Positions 1-10,555 of a stretch of DNA of 64,000 nt are shown one piece after another. How positions within the stretch are numbered: position 1 is the first letter of the stretch; every line of letters begins with the position of its first letter. The notes beneath the pieces were generated by a model that was given only the letters and a program-made list of their open reading frames with translations, had not been told where the DNA came from and ran no database searches. The stretch comes from Coffea arabica (taxonomy: Eukaryota; Streptophyta; Magnoliopsida; Gentianales; Rubiaceae), in contig NC_092320.1 in the NCBI RefSeq assembly GCF_036785885.1, positions 16,617,557 through 16,681,556 on the forward strand, in the 5' to 3' direction. The position numbers and the translations under genes were made by a program.

Positions 1-345
1 TAATAGTAGAGTTTAAAACCAATAAATATGTCCATCTTAAAAATTCATACTCTCCTATGGTAAATATACTTTTTTTTAATTTAAATTGCGCTTAAAATTT
101 ATAGTGAAAATTACCTTTGAATTAACATTTTTGGTAAGTCTAACACTCTTGTGAAGGGTGATGATTATAATTTTTTAATTATTTTTGGGAGCTATGTATG
201 ATAGGAAAGGGATTTTTTAAAATTTTAGAAGGGCAAATAAGTAACGATATTAGAAATTTCTGAACTTTCTAAGCTTAAAACATAATTTTCTCAAAATTGA
301 GGGGGTGCAATTGTTCTCCCTCAACTATATGTGGCTCCACCGCTG
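1..345. mobile_element. Small hAT-type MITE, right part (unit 1)
   Basis: Right part of the element described in full at 8913-9309. It ends in the inverted terminus reading GTGGCTCCACCGCTG, followed by the target duplication AAACATGC. The left end lies outside the window. Confidence 0.65.
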
Positions 346-1452
346 AAACATGCAAGTGCGACCGCGGTTACTAAGGCCGACTTGCAAGGACTAGAGCAGC
401 AAAATGTCACGCAGAGAGTGAATTAAGTACCGAACTTTATTTTAGTTTTAGTCTATTTGAGTAAATTCCTAGGGTTGAAAGAGAAATGAAATTACTTGAT
501 TCTCAAAATCATCTCCATGAGAAAAGAGTTTGGTTTGCTAACTAATCAAGTTAATTATAAATAGTATTTTGTGCTCAGTAAAATTTTAAATTTAACTTGA
601 ACTTGATTCAATCAGCATAAAACTTGAAATTTATGTGTAAAAAAACTCAAGTTACTATAAATTGATTCAAGCTTGACTTGATTAAAGGTTATTTTAGTTC
701 AATTTTTTGATAAGCAAATATGCCAAATTTGAACGTATTGCTGAACACATTAAAATAAATAAACAAAATTAAACACTGAAGTGTTTGGGTTGAGTAGACT
801 CATTTACACTTGTATAAATGATGCCATTAGTAATCCTTGAAATTAAGTTCCTCGTGCTCTTAGTTAAATCCTCAACTTTTGAATGTGTCATCCTGGCTCT
901 AATCTTTTCAATTTTCAAGCCAAATTCAAGTTTTTTTTCCATTTTAATTGCCTTCCTTGGGTTTGACTTGATGTCAATTTAGAAAGTAGGCAAACATTTT
1001 TGCTGCCTCTTATGGTTTTATTTAAATTAATTAGTGTTTAAGGTACATAATATATGCGTGCCGGTGATTAAAATTATGATCACTTGTAAATATTTGTCAC
1101 AAAAAATGTTTTTCACTTGGAAAATATTTATGGTGAGGGTTTCTTGTATTGTGTTCACTTATTTATTTGGTAGTTGCTAACGTAATTAAAATCTCTACAT
1201 TAAGCTCTTAAAAATAGGAGGCTGGGGAAGCAATCAATTCACTAAATTACCCTTGAAATTATTATTTCTGTATGTGTAGAAAAGGTAAATACTCTTACTA
1301 GTGAAGATATTACAAGAAGTTTAAAAAATGGCAAATATGTACTGGCACCACATAGTGGACTCCTCCTTTGTGTATTGTGTAGACTAGGTTAGTCTAACTG
1401 TGGAAGTCACAGCCGAAAATTTTATTTTAATTCATACTCTCTTGCATAATTG
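346..1452. other. Gene-free spacer of the duplicon
   Basis: AT-rich DNA with no convincing coding region. Positions 430-745 are specific to the young units. 745-1290 is shared with the older copy at 28140-28700 and is therefore ancestral spacer DNA. Equivalent spacers lie at 9310-10416 and 18245-19351. Confidence 0.7.
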
Positions 1453-1532
1453 CAATGTTTCTAAACTCGGACTGGCCAGTGAATCGGAGAAGGGAGCAGT
1501 TCACGGTCCGACCGACCGATTTATCGGTTCAT

Positions 1533-1534
<2 letters not shown>

Positions 1535-1616
<82 letters not shown>
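1535..1616. repeat. (TA)n microsatellite, 41 repeats
   Basis: Pure AT dinucleotide run inside hAT element A. It is the main difference between the young units (41, 27 and 21 repeats). The long Tyr-Ile frame across it is meaningless. Confidence 0.97.
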
Positions 1617-1619
<3 letters not shown>

Positions 1620-2474
1620 GCTTGCAACTTCAGTACTAAGCACTCACAGTCACAGGTCGTCACTCTACACTTGAACTTGACGACTCATGCACAATCCAAC
1701 ATAGTTATTGATAACTTAAGTCCTTAAAATGCATTCATCAACACAATTTAAAACTAAATTTAAGTTGAGATAATAATAAAATTTCTAAAATATATACATG
1801 AAATGGAATGATAAACATAACCAAAATTTCTAAACCAAGTTGGACTGTCTGCATCAATTAAAAAAAAAAACCACCTATTTTGTACTTGTACTCCCCCAAC
1901 AAAGCAAAAAGGGTACAAACCAGAGATTTTTAAAAAAAAAAAATCGAAGAAAGAAATAATAGTTATAAAATGAAACTAAAATTAAAAAAAAAAACTAATG
2001 GAATAAATTCATACCTTGAAGACCTTCACTGGATTGGTCAATGGCACTGCCAACAAAACAAACCCCAGTCAATGATGATTGCCTGGCTTCGAGTTATCTT
2101 TATCTATAAACAAAAATAGACAAAAAAGGACGAATTCATGTAAAAAAATAAAATAAAATAAAAAAGAAACTAGATTACTAGATTAGTGCTTCTTTAGATT
2201 TCCTTCAAAATTTACCTGTGCATTACACGAACTGCAACTCTGCAACTGAGCCAAAGAAATCATACAAAAATAGTTCAATTCATGGCCGAAAGGCTAAAAG
2301 GAGAAGAGGGAAAAGAAGATAGAGGAGGATGAGCCGATGAGGAAGTAAAGCAAAACAAAGAAATAAGAGCCGACGTGTCTTAGTCGCTAGTGCTGGGGTT
2401 TCTCTTTTTTAATTTAATTTTTAGTTTTTCACTAAATAAGTTAAGTAGATTTATACACAAAATACGTTTGTCCT

Positions 2475-2534
2475 GTGGTTGTAGTCTAACGGTAAGAAAT
2501 CCTTCTTGTTGCCTTAAGGATTACGGTTCAAATC
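2475..2534 (+). promoter_or_regulatory. tRNA-like (Pol III A/B box) module in hAT element A
   Basis: GTGGTTGTAGTCTAACGGTAAG resembles a tRNA 5' half with a box A. A B box reading GGTTCAAATC follows at 2525-2534. The B-box part is repeated by the 87-bp duplication at about 2612-2621. No tRNA fold can be completed, so this looks like a captured SINE or tRNA relic. It recurs in units 2 and 3. Confidence 0.45.
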
Positions 2535-3194
2535 TTAGTGGTTGCATTCTTGAAATTGTTTTCATTTGAAAATTTTTAAAACTGCCGGTTCACTGTCTAA
2601 ACGAGGATTAGGGTTCAAATCTTAGTGGTTGCATTCTTGAAATTGTTTTCATTTGAAAATTTTCAAAACCGCCGGTTCATTGTCTAAACGATTTTTCACA
2701 GTTTGTCCAGTTCACTTGGTTTCTAACGATTTTTCATTAATCTCCGGTTTTAGCATTAGACCGGACCGTTGAAATGTCCGGTTTGCAGTGCAGTCCAATT
2801 CTGAAAACATTGCATGATTGTGGTACCAATTAGCTGAAAACAACCGATTTGAGGAACACTTATGGAGATAATTTTACACAATGAATTGTAAGGTAACGGA
2901 AGAAAATCAAAGACTCAAAATCTTAACCCCTTAACTAGTCTCCATTATTACGTTGGCAGATCCATAACATATTGTAACTGTAACTACTTGGCTAACTAAA
3001 TCAAGACTGTCGGGCATACTCTCCAAGCCCAGACAACTAGATGTAATCGAGAGTTTGCTAAAAATGCTTAAAAACTATAATTTTTTTTCTTGTTATCAAA
3101 TACATTTGAATATGTTAATATCTAAATTCATTAACTTTAAATGCTAAATTGGGGTTTTCAAAAAAGGCCTAAGTTTTTTTTATGTACTATCAGT

Positions 3195-5012
3195 CAGTGT
3201 TTTCAGAACCGGACCGGACCGGCCGGTTCAACCGGTTGGACCGCGAACCGGACAGGCCAACGGTCCGGTCTAGAGCTAAACCCGGAGAGTAGTCAAGAAC
3301 CGCTGGAAACCGGATGACTCGGACGAACCGGAAAAACCCGCTTAGACCGTGAACCGGCGGTTTTTGAAACTTTTCAAAATGAAATTCCAAATTGTAGCTG
3401 CCAAGAGTCAAACACCAAACCTTGTGTTTGTTATAAGAAGCCCTTACCACTGAGCCATAGGCAGCGGACATGATTATTTTGTGCAAATATCTACTTAACT
3501 TATTAAATGAAAAACTAAAAACACCCTAAACCTAAGATACATCAAACTTATTTCTTTGTATATAAAACATATATAAATGCAAAGATAGTAATAATTGTTA
3601 GTATATGTATATATATAATAAATTAGGTGTATTAAATGTGTTAGGACAACCGTTAAAAAAATCCTTTAATAAAATAGCTTTTTCAAATTATTTTTTAAAT
3701 TTTTGTAGAAAATGTACGACAACGATTTAATATGTGTAGAATAAAAATAATCAAGAAATAAATTTGTGAAAAAATAAAAAATTAAAAAAAATGACAATCT
3801 AATTTGGTAACTAAATTGAATTGTTTAGATAAGTTATTGTTTTCAAAAATTTTAATTACATCAAAAACACTTGTGCTTTACATCACAAATATATTGTTGG
3901 TATATCTATGTTTGTTAATGTACTCCCCTTGATTATTAATGTAATCCCCTTGATTTTTTAATTTGTGAAAATAAATAAAAATACTTAGACTTTTAATTTC
4001 AGTTACAATCTCACAATAAAATAATGGTTGAAATGCAATAATAGATAGAAAGATTGAGTAGGGATATTCTTGCTCAATTGACATTGTAGACAAGTATTTA
4101 GGAAAAAAATTGATAAGTAATTATTATTTTAAAAAATATTTATAATTACATTGTACACATTCGTACTTTACATCATGACTCCTTGATTTTTTTTTTTAAT
4201 TTGTGTGAATAAACAAAATACTTAAAAATTTTAATTTCAATTACAATCTCAAAACAATATCGTAGGTAGTAACATTGAATAAGGATATTGTTACCTAACT
4301 GACTGGTAAATAAATATTAAATAAGGGAACATTGATAAATAATTGGGCGCTAATAACAATTTTCTAGTGGACAAAAAATGTGAATATGGAGAATTTTTTT
4401 TCTTTCCAATGAATATGGACTGAGTGAGAAAGTCAAATGGCCGAATTGAAAACACAAATTTGAAAAAAGTTAAAAAAGAATTATTTTTTTAACCCAAATT
4501 ATTTAATGCTACAACCACTCACTTTTATCTCATTTTTTGTTTCTTATCAAGTTTGCATTTCTATTTTCGATTCTCTTGACTTCCTTCGAACTCCAAACTT
4601 TCTTTTTTAAATTGCAATCTCTAAATCCCAGAGGCATAAATTTAAAATTTAAGTTTACAATGTCAAATCCTCATAGACGTGAATTTTGTATAATTTCAAA
4701 ATATTGTGATATTTTTTGGATAGATTTAAGATTATTTTGGTAGATATAATTGAAATTGAAATGAAATTTATTTGTTTTAACTTATAATTTAAAAAATTTA
4801 TTTTTGAAAATCCAAGTTATTCAAAAATAGTAAACTTTTCATCATATAAAGTTTTAAATTAGTCTATTGCATGTCTTATTTTGTGCATATATATATTTAT
4901 ATAAATTATTTTTAAAAAAATTCATTGAACCGAGGTTGAACCGGTCCGACCGGTTGAACCTCGACCCTTTCACTTCGCCGGTTCAATTGACGGTCCGGGT
5001 TTTAAAACATTG
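3195..5012. mobile_element. Non-autonomous hAT element B (unit 1)
   Basis: The left end starts CAGTGTTTTCAGAACCGGAC. The right end, read on the minus strand, starts CAATGTTTTAAAACCCGGAC. The perfect 8-bp target duplication CTATCAGT lies at 3187-3194 and 5013-5020. The subterminal regions are rich in short inverted motifs around ACCGGT and CCGGTTC. There is no transposase. A diverged internal direct repeat pairs about 3870-4100 with 4155-4325. The element interrupts the minisatellite that follows and is related to element A by its termini. Confidence 0.85.
3405..3457 (-). promoter_or_regulatory. tRNA-like module in hAT element B
   Basis: On the minus strand a near-perfect box A, TGGCTCAGTGG (3447-3457), is followed by a weak B-box-like GTTTGACTC (3405-3413). 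The position next to the CCGGTTC-rich subterminal region is the same as in element A, so the module was probably present in their common ancestor. It recurs in units 2 and 3. Confidence 0.45.
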
Positions 5013-5605
5013 CTATCAGTGTGTATTTTTTATTTTTTTTTACATTAATAGGTTTACCCTTCTTGCTAATTTTTTTTCTTAAGGTAGGGGAAAAATTCAA
5101 AAACATATTAGTTAAAGAGTAAGTTTTTATACATTGAATCTTAAACCTCATCCTTCTTGCTAATTTTTTCAAAGGCAAGGAAAAATTCAAGAAAATATTA
5201 GTTAAAGAGTAAGTTTTTTATACACTATCAGTGAACAATTTTTTTTTCTTTTTACACTAGAAGATTCACCCTTCTTGCTAATTTTTTTAAGGTAGGGAAA
5301 AAACTCAAGTTACATATTAGTTACAAAGTAAGTTTTTTGATGCAATGCATTGTCAGTATATAATTTTTTTTTTTTTTACACTAGAAGATTCACCCTTCTT
5401 GCTACTTTATCTCAGGGCAAGGAAAAATTCAATAGCATATTAGTTAAAGGGTAAGTTTTTAATACATTGTTAGTGTACAAATTTTTTCATAATAGCATAT
5501 TCACCTTTCTTCCTAATTTTTTTGTCAAGGCAAGGAAAACTTCAACAACATATTAGTTAAAGAGTAAATTTTTTATATACTGTCAGTGAACATTTTTTTT
5601 ACACT
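5013..5605. repeat. Minisatellite, about 5 units of 95-123 bp (unit 1)
   Basis: Each unit contains a conserved core, CACCCTTCTTGCTAATTTTT, then a GGCAAGGAAAAATTCAA block, TATTAGTTAAAGAGTAAG, and a TATACACTGTCAGTGAAC block ending in a T run. Cores lie near 5057, 5152, 5268, 5391 and 5501. hAT element B is inserted in a CTATCAGT of this repeat, and related DNA continues left of the element (about 3165-3194). Confidence 0.85.
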
Positions 5606-6484
5606 AGCATATTTAGATCATGCCATATAATATAAATTCAAATTTGGGATTCAAATCATTCACATATGTGATGCATTTATAACTACTAGTGTTTAAAAAA
5701 TCACTACACACATGTGATGCACTTAAGAAGTTTATGAGGAATTTATCTGTGTGGTTGTTTTCTTAAGCACCGACTCTAGTGAATTATATGGAGAGGGCTA
5801 GTGCAGTCAGGTACAGTTCAGTCCGGTTATTGTATTTATTATATTATTTGATGCGTAATTACATTACATTATTGTATTCAAGATAAAATTAATATATATG
5901 AATAAAATATTCAACATAGTACAATATTATGATGTATGTGTACACTACAAATTTAAACATGTACACTGAACGGACCAAACCGTACAAAAACACAATTGTA
6001 TTGAGTCATTGTCCAAATTTATATATACGCGAGCAACACGATATTTATCAAGGTATTTTGTTAGGATAGTCTAGCGAGTTCTTATGCACCAACTCTTCTG
6101 ACTTGCGCGATTATTGGTTACTCAAGAATTCTTTCCCGTTATTATGAATTCTTCCTTTCCAGTTAGACTGGTAATATTTCTTTTCTCAGCATATATGGGC
6201 AGCACCAAAAAAAAAAAAAAAGACTATTCCTCCAAAAAAAAAATAATAAATAAAGAAGAAGATCATACTTCACTAAAGAGACCAAACACCATTTATTCAG
6301 GCAAAAACAAGAAACAATACATGTTAAGCTGATAAAGGCTATATGAGATACGTAATAAAAGGCACTGCATCACAAGACAAGATGCTAGTTTCATGCTTAT
6401 AACATCAGACCGTGATATATAGAAAAAGCAGAATTGCTTTCTAATTAATGAAGCACCAGCAATTATTTCAACATTTAAACTATT
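5606..6484. other. Gene-free DNA and 3' flank of the protease gene
   Basis: AT-rich with no coding region. The right part (about 6290-6484) should be the 3' untranslated region of the minus-strand protease gene. A minus-strand AATAAA lies at 6292-6297, about 190 bp past the stop codon. Two imperfect direct repeats, TTCTTAAGCACCGACTC (near 5760) and TTCTTATGCACCAACTC (near 6079), bracket about 300 bp that could be an unrecognised insertion. Confidence 0.5.
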
Positions 6485-7605
6485 CTAAGCAGTGGGATAA
6501 GAAGCCTGGCTGGCGATGCCACAAAGGCCTTCTGGAGCACCAGTGTCTCTCTGAAGGCGCATGTACCCATCCTCACCCCAGCTAGTTCCCCAGGAATTCT
6601 TAACCAACCAATACTTGGTTCCATCCTCACTTGTACCGTATCCAACTAGTGTCACGGCATGGTCCAAGTTATTCCCACAATCGCCGGAGAAAACGCCGCT
6701 TTGATAGTTTTTGAAGTCCATGCCGCTGCCTTCAATGCCAACTGATACGGGTTGTTTAGACACGGCCTGCAGAAGAGCATCCTCGTTATTCTGAGGGACA
6801 TCTTCATAACTTGTGATCCGGACAGCTCCTTGGTCGTTATTGCAAGTGCCATCAGCTCCTTGATATGGGTACTCGGATTCAGTGGCGAGGCCATTGCTAG
6901 CAATGAAATTAAATGCTTCATCCATGCGACCTCCACTGCAGCCATGATTACTACTGGTATCACAGTCAACAAGCTGTTGCTCAGACAGCGAGGTTAGCTG
7001 ACCGGCTTTGAGTTTATGAATTCCTTCTACGGCTGCAACAGCTGAAAATGCCCAACAACATCCTGCATTTTCATTATCCAAAGGGGTTTTTCATCCTAAT
7101 TAGCCCAACTTCATATAGACATTTTGGCATGGAAAGCATATACTAATGGTGGTCAAATATTGGACTTACCACAAGCTGCCTGGTCCTTGACTCCAGTGAC
7201 AGCACCTTTCTGTCTCCAGTCCGTGGAAGGCGGAGCGTCACTGACATCTGCATACCTGAATGAAGTTCCTTGAGATACGTCTTTCCTTGGTTTGTAGTTG
7301 TACCCAGTGCTGGCTGATAGGAACTCTTCGTTTGTCAGGTCAGCAAATCGGTTAATGCCCAACACGTAAGACTTGTTCCCAGCCTTGTTGAAGGCCTCAA
7401 TGTACTCCACAGTTTCCTTGAAAATCTTGAATCGCTTTGCCTTCTCTGCCTCATCCTTGTAAACCCGTCCGTGTTCAACCATCCACTGCTCGTGCTTTTC
7501 AGTCAATGAGGCTTCATCCAAGCTGCGGGCCGTAGCTTGAGAAGCCAACATCGCCAGCAGTAAGAATGCGGCAGTAACCAGCATAGAATTGAATGTCCAA
7601 GCCAT
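6485..7605 (-). CDS. SAG12-like papain-family cysteine protease (unit 1 copy)
   Basis: Two exons, 7605-7170 and 7062-6485, with a 107-bp GT-AG intron splitting a Gly codon give 337 residues, normal for this family. Residues 1-26 form a hydrophobic signal peptide. An I29 inhibitory propeptide (about 36-93) has the ERFNIN-like helix and the GINRFADLTNEEF segment. The mature peptidase C1A domain starts about residue 125. All catalytic residues are present: Gln142, Cys148 in CGCCWAFS, His280 in LDHAVT and Asn301 in KNSWGTSWG. The CCWAF variant is typical of SAG12-type enzymes. The product is expected to enter the secretory pathway and be activated by propeptide removal in vacuole or apoplast, degrading protein in senescence or defence; that role is inferred from the family. 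The start is the only Met ahead of the signal peptide. Confidence 0.92.
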
Positions 7606-7727
7606 TGTTTGATTAAGAGCTCAAAGAAACAAGTGAATGGAAGAATCTGAGAGTATAAAGCCAATAAATTATGGTGCAAAAGATTTGAATGGGAAGCCAC
7701 ACTGCTTCCATTCAGAATACCAGCTAG

Positions 7728-7736
7728 CTATTTATA
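7728..7736 (-). promoter_or_regulatory. TATA box of protease gene, unit 1
   Basis: TATAAATAG on the minus strand, 123 bp upstream of the ATG, implying a leader of roughly 90 nt. It is conserved at the same distance in all three young units. Confidence 0.6.
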
Positions 7737-7739
7737 GAT

Positions 7740-8448
7740 TTCAGTTCGGAAAGCTGAGTTAATTATGACCAAATTTCCATCGTTTTGGTCCTAGAAACTC
7801 TGGCAAAATTATGCCCTAGATTGATGGGCAATCAGAAGCTCGGTTGGCATGCGTGAGCGTTGGTTTTGGGGCAGACGTAGGAAGTATTTGTGATACTCTT
7901 TATCAAACTATTAAGAATTAGTTATATGTGATACTCTTTAGTGAATGGTCTATTTAGAAACAACTTTATTCCCCTTTTCTTCTAATGAAACCTATCCTGA
8001 AATTATGCACTATTTCTTACTTAGACATTTGTACCTTATGCTCTTGCAGTTTATCTTATATTTAAGTAATTGAAGAAATATGAAACTAAAAAATAATATA
8101 ATATATTGAAAAGCGGTGAGGTGTCTTAAAATAAAAAATGTTTGCATCTTTCACATTTGGAAACATCTATATATGACTACACTAATATCAAATCAGGTGA
8201 TGCAATGTATCCAAAAATTGGAGTTTTGAATGCAACGTTCAAAATAAACACGAGTTAAGGGTATAATTCAACTTGATTTTTTTAGGTAAATAATAAAGAA
8301 AAGTACAACAGATGGGGATGGCAAACCCGTCTATTGTCCTCATCAAAAGCAAAGGATACTTCACGGGGACATGATTCAATAAACACAAAGTATCTATCCA
8401 GATTACATCCCAGTATAGCTAGTGGTGCATCAGCACATCCCAGAATCA
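7740..8448. other. Protease promoter and spacer, no gene seen
   Basis: Upstream region of the minus-strand protease gene. It contains a short direct repeat of GTGATACTCTTTA (near 7889 and 7928). No coding region is supported. The equivalent in unit 2 is 16675-17383. Confidence 0.5.
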
Positions 8449-8912
8449 CTTTAGTTGAACAAGAAGATGCCATCGAAGTCTATGCAGCAAGTCCAGTCGG
8501 AGAAGTTGATAAACTGCCGGAGTTCATTCTTCCCCGTCGAACACTCTTGTGCTCCGCGATTGGTAAGGGTAAGGACAAAAATTGATGGCTGTTCAAGACC
8601 TGTAATGAGCAAGACCTCAGTAATTTGTAAACCAAGAAGCTGATTCGCTAATGAAGTCTATGCGGCAAGTCTTGCAGAAGAAGTTGATGAAGTTTCGATC
8701 GGAGTTCAATCTGCCCCGCGGAACATTCAAGTGCCGCCGCAATTTGTGTAAGGATTAGGACAGCAGAAGTTGATGGCTGTTAAAGAAATGTAAAGACCGG
8801 GACCTCAAGTAATTTACTGCAGTGTAACGGCGAAGACCTCGAAATTCATGTCCCATGCAGCAATTTCTGTGGAATTGATAAAGTCTCCATTAGAGTTCCG
8901 TTCGGAACATGC
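8449..8912. repeat. Degenerate tandem repeats, about 180 bp, 2.5 units (unit 1)
   Basis: Units start near 8458, 8635 and 8830. They share GAAGTCTATGCAGCAAGTC, GAGAAGTTGATAAA, GGAGTTCATTCTTCCCCG, a GGAACATTCAAGTGC-like block and GGCTGTTCAAGACCTGTAA. The first unit gives an 83-codon open frame (8334-8585), but later units are closed in that frame, so coding status is unlikely today. The last unit runs into the hAT MITE at the duplicon edge. I do not recognise the sequence. Confidence 0.7.
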
Positions 8913-9309
8913 CAATGGCGGAGTCAGGACCCTAGAGTTAGGGCGTCAATTTACGATAGCACGATAATAGTAGAGTTTAAAACCAATAAATATGTCCATC
9001 TTAAAAATTCATACTCTCCTATGGTAAATATACTTTTTTTTAATTTAAATTGCGCTTAAAATTTATAGTGAAAATTACCTTTGAATTAACATTTTTGGTA
9101 AGTCTAACACTCTTGTGAAGGGTGATGATTATAATTTTTTAATTATTTTTGGGAGCTATGTATGATAGGAAAGGGATTTTTTAAAATTTTAGAAGGGCAA
9201 ATAAGTAACGATATTAGAAATTTCTGAACTTTCTAAGCTTAAAACATAATTTTCTCAAAATTGAGGGGGTGCAATTGTTCTCCCTCAACTATATGTGGCT
9301 CCACCGCTG
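8913..9309. mobile_element. Small hAT-type MITE C at the unit 1/unit 2 junction
   Basis: The left end reads CAATGGCGGAGTCAG. The right end, on the minus strand, reads CAGCGGTGGAGCCAC. The flanks are GAACATGC (8905-8912) and AAACATGC (9310-9317), an 8-bp target duplication with one mismatch. The element is 397 bp and non-coding. It is present in all four copies, so it inserted before the oldest duplication. Confidence 0.8.
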
Positions 9310-10416
9310 AAACATGCAAGTGCGACCGCGGTTACTAAGGCCGACTTGCAAGGACTAGAGCAGCAAAATGTCACGCAGAGAGTGAATTAAGTACCGAACT
9401 TTATTTTAGTTTTAGTCTATTTGAGTAAATTCCTAGGGTTGAAAGAGAAATGAAATTACTTGATTCTCAAAATCATCTCCATGAGAAAAGAGTTTGGTTT
9501 GCTAACTAATCAAGTTAATTATAAATAGTATTTTGTGCTCAGTAAAATTTTAAATTTAACTTGAACTTGATTCAATCAGCATAAAACTTGAAATTTATGT
9601 GTAAAAAAACTCAAGTTACTATAAATTGATTCAAGCTTGACTTGATTAAAGGTTATTTTAGTTCAATTTTTTGATAAGCAAATATGCCAAATTTGAACGT
9701 ATTGCTGAACACATTAAAATAAATAAACAAAATTAAACACTGAAGTGTTTGGGTTGAGTAGACTCATTTACACTTGTATAAATGATGCCATTAGTAATCC
9801 TTGAAATTAAGTTCCTCGTGCTCTTAGTTAAATCCTCAACTTTTGAATGTGTCATCCTGGCTCTAATCTTTTCAATTTTCAAGCCAAATTCAAGTTTTTT
9901 TTCCATTTTAATTGCCTTCCTTGGGTTTGACTTGATGTCAATTTAGAAAGTAGGCAAACATTTTTGCTGCCTCTTATGGTTTTATTTAAATTAATTAGTG
10001 TTTAAGGTACATAATATATGCGTGCCGGTGATTAAAATTATGATCACTTGTAAATATTTGTCACAAAAAATGTTTTTCACTTGGAAAATATTTATGGTGA
10101 GGGTTTCTTGTATTGTGTTCACTTATTTATTTGGTAGTTGCTAACGTAATTAAAATCTCTACATTAAGCTCTTAAAAATAGGAGGCTGGGGAAGCAATCA
10201 ATTCACTAAATTACCCTTGAAATTATTATTTCTGTATGTGTAGAAAAGGTAAATACTCTTACTAGTGAAGATATTACAAGAAGTTTAAAAAATGGCAAAT
10301 ATGTACTGGCACCACATAGTGGACTCCTCCTTTGTGTATTGTGTAGACTAGGTTAGTCTAACTGTGGAAGTCACAGCCGAAAATTTTATTTTAATTCATA
10401 CTCTCTTGCATAATTG

Positions 10417-10496
10417 CAATGTTTCTAAACTCGGACTGGCCAGTGAATCGGAGAAGGGAGCAGTTCACGGTCCGACCGACCGATTTATCGGTTCAT

Positions 10497-10555
<59 letters not shown>

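Larger units (their letters stand above)
1453..2812. mobile_element. Non-autonomous hAT element A (unit 1)
   Basis: The left terminus starts CAATGTTTCTAAACTCGGAC. The right terminus, read on the minus strand, starts CAATGTTTTCAGAATTGGAC, giving an imperfect inverted repeat. The flanks are CATAATTG (1445-1452) and CATGATTG (2813-2820), an 8-bp target duplication with one mismatch, typical of hAT elements. There is no transposase frame. Inside are a (TA)n tract, a tRNA-like module near 2475-2534 and an 87-bp direct duplication (2517-2603 and 2604-2690). Confidence 0.8.
1..8964. repeat. Tandem duplicon, unit 1 (left edge outside window)
   Basis: Base 1 here corresponds to 8965 and 17900, giving a head-to-tail period of 8964 then 8935 bp. 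The unit holds, left to right: the right part of a small hAT element, a spacer, two larger hAT elements, a minisatellite, a minus-strand cysteine protease gene and a degenerate 180-bp repeat cluster. Comparing lines by eye, units 1 and 2 differ only in a (TA)n tract (82 versus 54 bp) and one poly-A tract (one base). The unit start is arbitrary because the array runs off the window. Confidence 0.95.

Noticed and set aside
1400-1639. 79-codon frame with a Tyr-Ile run (also near 10364 and 19299)
   Set aside because: It is produced by the (TA)n tract in hAT element A and changes length between copies; there is no protein-like sequence outside the tract.
2475-2560. Functional tRNA gene
   Set aside because: Boxes A and B are present, but no acceptor or anticodon stem can be formed and the segment sits inside a transposon.
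3190-3486. 98-codon minus-strand frame repeated in all three units
   Set aside because: It lies in the terminus of hAT element B and is rich in Arg-Ser-Gly from CCGG repeats. It repeats only because the unit repeats.
5013-5605. CRISPR-like array
   Set aside because: Units are 95-123 bp of diverged AT-rich DNA without constant repeat and unique spacers, in a plant genome; it is a minisatellite.
5760-6100. Possible insertion bracketed by TTCTTAAGCACCGACTC-like repeats
   Set aside because: The direct repeats differ at several positions and the interior has no terminal repeat or A tail, so I could not assign an element.
8334-8585. 83-codon plus-strand frame in the 180-bp repeat cluster
   Set aside because: Later repeat units are closed in the same frame and no start context or splice structure is seen. 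Kept as a finding, not as a gene.
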